Assembly: GCA_023447335.1 (NCBI GenBank)
Contig: JAEXOD010000069.1
Location: forward strand, 1 to 15,343
Origin: Bacteroidota bacterium
GTDB taxonomy: Bacteria; Bacteroidota; Ignavibacteria; Ignavibacteriales; Melioribacteraceae
Length of the DNA: 15,343 bases
Reading direction: 5' to 3'
Shown here: piece by piece, positions 1-6,169 of the stretch
How the letters are laid out: the number at the start of each line of letters is the position of its first letter
How positions within the stretch are numbered: the stretch's first letter is position 1
The notes under the pieces: model-generated
What the model saw: the letters and a program-made list of their open reading frames with translations, nothing else
Told to the model about the DNA's origin: nothing
Databases searched by the model: none
Made by a program: the position numbers and the translations under genes

Positions 1-1011
1 AAATTACACGGTCATAAATATTTGTTAACCGATGTATTAAAAAAAGAACTTGATTTTAACGGATTTTTAGTTTCTGATTGGGCAGCAATTGATCAGTTAC
101 CGGGAGATTACAAATCTGATGTTGAAAAATCTATTAATGCCGGCTTAGATATGATTATGATACCTAACGGTGAAGGTAAAGAGAACAATTATATTCAATT
201 TGTTACTTACTTAAAAGAATTAGTAAATGAAGGAAAAGTATCACAAGAACGAATAGATGATGCAGTTACAAGAATTTTACGTATTAAATTTATGATGAAA
301 TTATTTGAACGTCCTTATACTGATAAAAAATTGCTTAAATTAGTCGGTTCAGAAAAACACAGAGAAGTTTCTCGTCAATGTGTCAGAGAATCATTAGTTT
401 TATTAAAAAATGACGGAATATTACCATTAAAAAAGAATTTAAAACATATTCATGTTAGCGGTTCAGGTGCAGATAACTTAGGACGCCAATGCGGTGGTTG
501 GACTATAAATTGGCAAGGTGGTGAAGGTGAAGTTCTTTCCGGCGGAACTACTTTTTTAAGTGCGGTTAAACAAACTGTATCTAAAAATACAAAAGTTACT
601 TATTCTGTTGACGGTACTAATACTACCGGTGCAGAATTTGCTGTTATTGTTGTTGCTGAAAAACCTTATGCAGAGATGTTTGGTGATACAACTAATTTAG
701 TATTAAGTCCTGAAGATTTAAAAGCTATTGAAAATGTTAAAAATGCAAAAATTCCTTATGTTGTAGTTCTTTATTCCGGAAGACCTTTAATAATTAACGA
801 TGTATTAGGTAATGCAAATGCTTTTGTTGCAGCATGGTTACCGGGAACAGAAGGTAAAGGTGTAACTGATGTTTTATTCGGTGATTATAATTTCAAAGGA
901 AAATTACCGATCAGTTGGCCCCGTAATATGGAACAACTCCCCATAAATATTGGTGACTCAAATTATGATCCTTTATTTAAATTCGGTTTTGGATTAAACT
1001 ATAAAAAATAA
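1..1011 (+). CDS. GH3 beta-glucosidase / exo-beta-glucan glucohydrolase, ExoI type (3' part, 5' truncated)
   Basis: This is the C-terminal part of a glycoside hydrolase family 3 enzyme that releases glucose from the non-reducing ends of beta-glucans or oligosaccharides. The reading frame is open back to base 1 and already shows the family's HGHKYLLTDVLK segment, so the gene begins upstream; the TTG at 22 is only an internal codon. The FLVSDWAAID motif carries the Asp nucleophile (codon 76-78). The second domain has the QCGGWTINWQG signature typical of barley ExoI-type enzymes and a PYAEMFGD motif whose Glu (codon 673-675) matches the ExoI acid/base. The end (FKFGFGLNYKK) is a normal family terminus, with no PA14, Fn3-like or sorting domain. 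A signal peptide cannot be judged because the start is missing. A strong terminator follows. Family call is firm; the natural substrate (1,3-, 1,4- or mixed-linkage glucan) is inferred. Confidence 0.95.
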   Translation, partial: KLHGHKYLLTDVLKKELDFNGFLVSDWAAIDQLPGDYKSDVEKSINAGLDMIMIPNGEGKENNYIQFVTYLKELVNEGKVSQERIDDAVTRILRIKFMMKLFERPYTDKKLLKLVGSEKHREVSRQCVRESLVLLKNDGILPLKKNLKHIHVSGSGADNLGRQCGGWTINWQGGEGEVLSGGTTFLSAVKQTVSKNTKVTYSVDGTNTTGAEFAVIVVAEKPYAEMFGDTTNLVLSPEDLKAIENVKNAKIPYVVVLYSGRPLIINDVLGNANAFVAAWLPGTEGKGVTDVLFGDYNFKGKLPISWPRNMEQLPINIGDSNYDPLFKFGFGLNYKK

Positions 1012-1021
1012 TCATTTTCTT

Positions 1022-1055
1022 AATCGGATAGGTTCGCCTATCCGATTTTATTTTA
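1022..1055 (+). terminator. Rho-independent terminator after the ExoI-type GH3 gene
   Basis: A perfect 11-bp inverted repeat (aatcggatagg / cctatccgatt, 1022-1032 and 1037-1047) closes on a UUCG tetraloop, an unusually stable loop. It is followed by the T-rich tail ttattttaaaatt. It starts 10 bases after the GH3 stop codon. Only 26 bases separate the stem from the ATG of the next gene, so it may also act as a partial, read-through terminator between the two genes. Confidence 0.9.
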
Positions 1056-1073
1056 AAATTAAAAGACACTTCT

Positions 1074-2420
1074 ATGAAACCTCAAATCCTATTACTTTTG
1101 TTCTCTTTTATAATTTTGTTAGGCTGTAAATCGGATGATACACCAGAATACGAGTACCCTAATGTTATTTCGGGGAAAATTATGGATGCTAACAATAATC
1201 CGCTTGGTAAAGCAGCTGTATTCATAGCTACAAGACCTGAATTAAATCCCGTTTGGACAAATGACAACGGAAACTTTAGAATTGAAAACGTTCCTGTTGA
1301 TAGACATAGACTTAGAATTAGCAGAGTTGGTTATAAAACTATTGAGATTGACGTTCCGACTGCTGTTGGCGGAATATCAACAATTAATGCAAATCTAAGT
1401 AAATTAACTTATGACGTCCCGACAAGCAAACCTAAATCTAAACTCCATGTTCGTATAAACGGAAAACAGCTTGAAACAGATTTTGACGGTGACGGAGCTT
1501 ATTCAAAATTTTATGTAAAAGGAGTTGCATTTTCTCCGACACCTATTGGTAATCAACCTATTACAACAAAGCTTTTAGATAGATGCATTACTTATTTAAA
1601 AGAACTTAACGTGAATACTGTAAGAACATACTCAGGTGCTGATAAATATTTTCTTGCAAAAGCTCAAGAAAATAACATCTCTGTTATTTTGGGATATTGG
1701 GTTGATTATAAACTAAATTTAACAGACACAACGGTTAGAAAACAGATTATTGAAGATTTCCAAAACTTTGTTATTGAATATAAAGATTATAAATCTGTTT
1801 TAATGTGGAATCTTGGTAACGAACAAAACTATCAAAACGGAAACAATCCCTACTGGTACACCTTGTGTCAAGAAATGGCAATCGCTGCATATAAAATTGA
1901 AGGTGAATATTATCATCCGGTTGCTATAAATAACGGTGCATTTAGCAATATCGGTACACGCTCAATGTCTGCAGATGATAGTTATTTAACATATATTGAT
2001 TTGTGGGCTTCAAATATTTATCAATGGGATTTAGGACCAAATTTAGTCTCTTATAAAAGTAAATCAAATAAACCGGTTGTTTTAACCGAATGGGGAATAG
2101 ATGCGCTTGATAATAGGACTAAAACCGAATATCAAGATACCCAAGCTGAATTTTTAATGAACAATTGGATTCAAATTGTTACTGCCGGTGATATTTGTAT
2201 CGGAGGAACTGTTTTTGAATTTACAGATGAATGGTGGAAGGATACCGACCCATGGAGTCATGAAAACTATGGAGGGTATCAGACCAATACTCACCCTGAC
2301 GGATATAGCAATGAAGAGTATTGGGGACTAATCTCATTATCTCCTGATACAGATAATGACGGATTAGACGAATGGACTCCACGAAAAGCATTTTATACTA
2401 TAAAAAATTTATTTAAATAA
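1074..2420 (+). CDS. Lipoprotein glycoside hydrolase: CarboxypepD_reg-like domain plus GH2-type TIM barrel
   Basis: A 448-residue membrane-anchored glycosidase. The N-terminus has a lysine and a hydrophobic run ending in the lipobox LLGC, so Cys18 is the predicted lipidated residue. Residues ~31-110 form a carboxypeptidase-regulatory-like beta-sandwich (ISGKIMDANNNPLGKA, then WTNDNGNFRIENVP and RVGYKTIEI), common in Bacteroidota-type surface proteins. Residues ~122-448 are a (beta/alpha)8 barrel like the C-terminal domain of GH2; WNLGNEQN gives acid/base Glu250 and VLTEWGID gives nucleophile Glu339. The classical GH2 N-terminal sugar-binding and immunoglobulin domains are absent, so a GH2-like or GH72-like transglycosylase identity stays open. 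Two Asp-rich loops (DFDGDG at 136-141, DTDNDGLDE at 425-433) could bind calcium. The gene sits 14 bases before the GH5 gene, suggesting cotranscription. Glycosidase call is firm; substrate is inferred to be beta-glucan from its neighbours. Confidence 0.88.
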   Translation: MKPQILLLLFSFIILLGCKSDDTPEYEYPNVISGKIMDANNNPLGKAAVFIATRPELNPVWTNDNGNFRIENVPVDRHRLRISRVGYKTIEIDVPTAVGGISTINANLSKLTYDVPTSKPKSKLHVRINGKQLETDFDGDGAYSKFYVKGVAFSPTPIGNQPITTKLLDRCITYLKELNVNTVRTYSGADKYFLAKAQENNISVILGYWVDYKLNLTDTTVRKQIIEDFQNFVIEYKDYKSVLMWNLGNEQNYQNGNNPYWYTLCQEMAIAAYKIEGEYYHPVAINNGAFSNIGTRSMSADDSYLTYIDLWASNIYQWDLGPNLVSYKSKSNKPVVLTEWGIDALDNRTKTEYQDTQAEFLMNNWIQIVTAGDICIGGTVFEFTDEWWKDTDPWSHENYGGYQTNTHPDGYSNEEYWGLISLSPDTDNDGLDEWTPRKAFYTIKNLFK

Positions 2421-2434
2421 TTTTAGGTTTAGCG

Positions 2435-3640
2435 ATGAGATTTTTTTTATCTTTAATCTTTTTACTCGCAATTATTTCCGATAATTTAAATTGTCAAACT
2501 TCAAATTTTTATTCTTCAAAAGGGAAAGAAATAATTGATTTGAATGGCAACCCTATATTAATAAAAGGAATTAACTTAGGTAACTGGCTAGTACCGGAAG
2601 GATATTTTGTTAAATTTAAAGAAATTAACTCCCCTACTAGGATATATAATTTTTTTAACATTTTGCTTGGGCCATCGGAAGCAAAGAAGTTTTGGAATCA
2701 ATATTATAACGTTTTTATCACTAAAGAGGATATTAAACTTATAAAAAAACTTGGATTTAACTCAGTCCGCATTCCTTTTCATTATGCTTTATTTGTTAAT
2801 TGTGAGAATGAATTAGAAGGAATTGGTTATAAATTGTTGGATGATTTAATAAACTGGTGCAAAGAAGAAGGTATTTCTGTATTACTCGATATGCACTGTG
2901 CCCCGGGAGGTCAAACCGGTGATAATATTGATGATAGTTATGGATACCCTTTTTTATTTGAAAGCGAAGAAGATAGAAAATTGACAATAGATATTTGGGT
3001 AAAATTAGCAGCAAAGTATGCTAATGAATCAATAATTTTAGGGTACGACTTTTTAAATGAGCCGATAGCTCACTATTTTGATAAAGATAAACTTAATCCT
3101 TTATTAGAGCCCTTTTTTGTAGAATTAACAACAGCCGTTAGAAAAGTGGATTCAAATCATTTAATTTTTTTAGCAGGCGCTCAATGGAATTCTAATTTTA
3201 GTGTTTTTGGGAAACCGTTTGATAATAAACTCGTTTATTCATTTCACAAATATTGGACTGCTGCTACACAAGATGTAATTCAAGATTATATTGATTTCTC
3301 AAATAAATACAATGTCCCTATCCATTTAGGAGAAAGCGGCGAGAACACCAATGAATGGATTAATGAATTTAGACAAACATTAGAAAAGAATAATATAAGC
3401 TGGCATTTTTGGCCATTCAAAAAAATGGATTCAGAATCTTGTGTTGTTTCTGTAACTAAAACAAAAGAATTTGATAAAATTATCGAATTTGCAAATTCAA
3501 AATCAATTTCTTACGAAGATATCAGAAACAAGAAACCTGATCTAATTGTTATAAAAAAGGCATTAAGTGATTATTTAGAAAATTCAAAAATTGAAAATTG
3601 TAAAATTAATGATAATTATATAAGAGCCTTAGGCTTGTAA
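2435..3640 (+). CDS. Secreted GH5 glycoside hydrolase, exo-1,3-beta-glucanase/cellulase-like
   Basis: A 401-residue family 5 (clan GH-A) retaining beta-glycanase. A signal peptide spans residues 1-20, with probable cleavage before Gln21; the Cys at 20 is not in a proper lipobox. The barrel starts at ~31 with KGINLGNWLVPEGY, close to the NLGNWLV motif of exo-1,3-beta-glucanases. Visible GH5 landmarks are VRIPF (Arg112), LDMHCAPGGQTGDN (His154), FLNEP (acid/base Glu209), SFHKYW (His271), HLGESGE (nucleophile Glu300) and WHFWPFKK (active-site Trp326). There is no carbohydrate-binding module and no type IX sorting domain, so the protein is probably periplasmic or released by another route. It lies 14 bases after the lipoprotein gene and 30 before the PA14-GH3 gene, in the same direction. 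GH5 membership is firm; exo-1,3-glucanase over endo-1,4-glucanase is a motif-level inference. Confidence 0.92.
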   Translation: MRFFLSLIFLLAIISDNLNCQTSNFYSSKGKEIIDLNGNPILIKGINLGNWLVPEGYFVKFKEINSPTRIYNFFNILLGPSEAKKFWNQYYNVFITKEDIKLIKKLGFNSVRIPFHYALFVNCENELEGIGYKLLDDLINWCKEEGISVLLDMHCAPGGQTGDNIDDSYGYPFLFESEEDRKLTIDIWVKLAAKYANESIILGYDFLNEPIAHYFDKDKLNPLLEPFFVELTTAVRKVDSNHLIFLAGAQWNSNFSVFGKPFDNKLVYSFHKYWTAATQDVIQDYIDFSNKYNVPIHLGESGENTNEWINEFRQTLEKNNISWHFWPFKKMDSESCVVSVTKTKEFDKIIEFANSKSISYEDIRNKKPDLIVIKKALSDYLENSKIENCKINDNYIRALGL

Positions 3641-3654
3641 TAATTATTAAACGT

Positions 3655-3670
3655 CCTCAAAGAGGTTGAT
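3655..3670 (+). promoter_or_regulatory. Shine-Dalgarno-like AGAGG with a small hairpin before the PA14-GH3 gene
   Basis: AGAGG at 3661-3665 lies 5 bases before the ATG at 3671 and is the clearest ribosome-binding site in this gene block; it supports that start. It overlaps the inverted repeat CCTC-AAA-GAGG (3655-3665), a 4-bp stem that could weakly mask the site. The stem is short and may be chance. Confidence 0.4.
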
Positions 3671-6169
3671 ATGATTAAAAGAATTTTTGTTTCAGTGTTT
3701 TGTTTTATTGTTTTATCTAATTCCGTACTTATATCACAAAGCAACGGAGAGCTTTATAAAGATAAAAATACTCCGATTGAAAAACGAGTTGAAAATCTAT
3801 TAAGTCTTATGACTTTAGAAGAGAAAATATTAATGATGGGCGGAACAGGTTTTACCACTCAGCCAATCGAAAGACTTGGAATACCTTCGTTAAATATGGC
3901 AGATGGTCCTTTAGGTGTTAGATGGGATAATTCAACCGCATTCCCTTCAGGTATAGCAATGTCATCAACATGGGACTTGGAATTAATAAACAAATTAGGA
4001 ATAGCAATTGCTGAAGAAACTAAAGCGCACGGAAGACATGTTATATTGGGACCTTGTGTAAATATTGCAAGAATTCCTCAAGGCGGAAGAAATTTTGAAT
4101 CATTTGGCGAAGATCCGTATTTAGCTAGCCGTTTTGGTGTTTCTTATATTAAAGGTGTTCAAAGTAAAAATGTTGTGGCAACCGTAAAACATTTTGCATG
4201 CAATAATCAAGAACATGAAAGAATGTTTGTTAATACAATTGTTGACGAACGGGCACTAAACGAAATCTACCTTCCCGCTTTTAAAGCCGCTGTGAAAGAA
4301 GCAGATGTTATGGCGGTGATGTCTGCATATAATAAATTAAATGGCCATTTTGCAAGCGAAAGTGATTATTTGCTTATTAATAAACTAAAAAAAGAATGGA
4401 ATTTTAAAGGTTTTGTGATGAGTGATTGGGGGGCTGTTCATAGCTCTGAAGCTACATACAATAGCGGCTTGGATGTTGAAATGCCCACCGGGCTATACCT
4501 AAATGAAAAATCTTTTGTAAAAAAACTCATGGCTAATGAGTTTGATTTAAAAAAACTTGATGATAAAGTAAGTAGAATGTTGACCGTAATGTTTAAAATA
4601 GGGTTATTTGATAATTACGAATACGATAAAAACAAATTAAATTCCGATGAACATAATAAATTAGCTTATGAAGTAGCAGTAAACGGTATGGTATTGCTAA
4701 AAAACAAATATGCTATATTACCCATTAATCAAGAGGCTATTGGTTCTGTTGCAATTATTGGTCCAAATGCTGCTTATACGCGAACAGGAGGAGGAGGTAG
4801 CTCGTTAGTATCACCATACTACTCCGTATCCCCGTTAGAAGGAATCACAAAAAAATTCGGTAAAAATATTGAAATTAAATATGCAACCGGTCAGCTTTTG
4901 GACGGTGACGCTCCTGTAATTGAATCAAAATATTTTTTCACCGACAAAGACGGAATGAAACCGGGTGTAACCGTTAAATATTTCAATAATAATAACCTAG
5001 AAGGAAACCCTGAGGTTGAAAGAACTGAAGATGCAATTAATAATTTTTGGAGTAATAACTCCCCTATCACAGGAATAAAAAATGAGTATTTTTCAATAAT
5101 TTATGAAGGATATCTCAAGTTTCCTAAAACCGGTGCTACAGTAGTAAATGTAACATCTGATGACGGCACTAGATTTTATTTTGAAGATAAATTAGTTATT
5201 GATGATAGGAACGATCATGGAATGGAGACTAAATCATTTACAATAAATATCGAAAAAGATAAACTATATAAATATCGAATCGAATATTATGAAAACATGG
5301 GGGATGCCGGTATTAAATTAGGTTGGCAATTACCTGAAAATGATTTGTTAAAACAAGCAATTGAAACTGCAAAAAGTTCGGATTTGGCAATTGTATTTGT
5401 TGGTACTTCAGCTCATTATGAAACGGAAGGTAAAGATAGAGATGACTTATATTTACCAAAGGGACAAGATGAATTGATAAATGCTGTATATAACGCTAAT
5501 AAGAATACTATTGTTGTAGTAACAAGCGGATCTCCTGTATTAATGAATAATTGGATTGATAAAGTTCCTGCAGTCTTACAGACCTGGTTTGCCGGACAAG
5601 AATTAGGCAATGCCGTAGCTGATATTCTATTCGGAATTGTTAATCCCTCAGGAAAACTAACTGTCACATTCCCAAATAAATGGGAAGATTGTTCAGCATA
5701 TGACTCATATAAAAAAGAAAGCGGAGTTACTGAGTATAAAGACGGTATTTATGTTGGTTATAGACATTTTGAGAAAAATGGAATATCTCCGTTGTTCTCA
5801 TTTGGTCACGGATTATCTTATACAACTTTTAAATATTCTGATTTAAAAATTACCGAAAATAATAATACATTCGAAGTTACTTTTGATATTGAAAATACCG
5901 GTGCTTTTGTGGGTAAAGAAACTGCTCAACTTTATATTTCTCCTATCAATCCAAAAATAGATAGACCGGTAAAAGAATTAAAAGGATTTGCGAAATTACA
6001 ATTAGACCCAAAACAAAAGAAAAATGCAAAAATAATTATTAATCAAAATGATTTCTCGTATTATGATTTAAAATCAAATAGCTTTACTGTTGATAAGGGT
6101 GAATATTTAATACAAATTGGAAATTCCTCACAAAACATTTTATTAAAACAACAAATAGTAATTAAATGA
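3671..6169 (+). CDS. Secreted GH3 beta-glucosidase with inserted PA14 domain and C-terminal Fn3-like domain
   Basis: An 832-residue family 3 beta-glucosidase that cleaves cello- or laminari-oligosaccharides to glucose. The signal peptide is residues 1-22, with cleavage probably before Gln23. The N-terminal barrel (~35-310) has MADGPLGVR, GRNFESFGEDPYL, the TVKHFACNNQEHER motif and VMSDWGAV with nucleophile Asp252. The second domain is split: residues ~430-555 are a PA14 lectin-like insertion (VTSDDGTRFYFEDKLVIDD; YYENMGDAGIKLGWQLP), as in the KmBglI-type enzymes, and it resumes with HYETEGKDRDDLYLP, whose Glu586 fits the SEGxDR acid/base. A fibronectin-III-like domain (~735-820) ends the protein. 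Its last 4 bases overlap the next start (ATGA), indicating translational coupling. It is a different GH3 subtype from the one at the window start, so the two are not recent duplicates. Only the exact substrate is uncertain. Confidence 0.96.
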   Translation: MIKRIFVSVFCFIVLSNSVLISQSNGELYKDKNTPIEKRVENLLSLMTLEEKILMMGGTGFTTQPIERLGIPSLNMADGPLGVRWDNSTAFPSGIAMSSTWDLELINKLGIAIAEETKAHGRHVILGPCVNIARIPQGGRNFESFGEDPYLASRFGVSYIKGVQSKNVVATVKHFACNNQEHERMFVNTIVDERALNEIYLPAFKAAVKEADVMAVMSAYNKLNGHFASESDYLLINKLKKEWNFKGFVMSDWGAVHSSEATYNSGLDVEMPTGLYLNEKSFVKKLMANEFDLKKLDDKVSRMLTVMFKIGLFDNYEYDKNKLNSDEHNKLAYEVAVNGMVLLKNKYAILPINQEAIGSVAIIGPNAAYTRTGGGGSSLVSPYYSVSPLEGITKKFGKNIEIKYATGQLLDGDAPVIESKYFFTDKDGMKPGVTVKYFNNNNLEGNPEVERTEDAINNFWSNNSPITGIKNEYFSIIYEGYLKFPKTGATVVNVTSDDGTRFYFEDKLVIDDRNDHGMETKSFTINIEKDKLYKYRIEYYENMGDAGIKLGWQLPENDLLKQAIETAKSSDLAIVFVGTSAHYETEGKDRDDLYLPKGQDELINAVYNANKNTIVVVTSGSPVLMNNWIDKVPAVLQTWFAGQELGNAVADILFGIVNPSGKLTVTFPNKWEDCSAYDSYKKESGVTEYKDGIYVGYRHFEKNGISPLFSFGHGLSYTTFKYSDLKITENNNTFEVTFDIENTGAFVGKETAQLYISPINPKIDRPVKELKGFAKLQLDPKQKKNAKIIINQNDFSYYDLKSNSFTVDKGEYLIQIGNSSQNILLKQQIVIK

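Noticed and set aside
2346..2372. Dockerin repeat in the lipoprotein glycosidase (DTDNDGLDE)
   Set aside because: Only one Asp-rich loop is present, without the paired 22-residue repeats and helices of a dockerin.
3638..3649. TAATAATTATTA palindrome after the GH5 stop as an operator
   Set aside because: A 12-base pure A/T palindrome is expected often by chance in this base composition and has no second copy nearby.
5416..5667. Minus-strand ORF of 83 codons within the PA14-GH3 gene
   Set aside because: Entirely antisense to a conserved part of the GH3 second domain; no start signal or motif.
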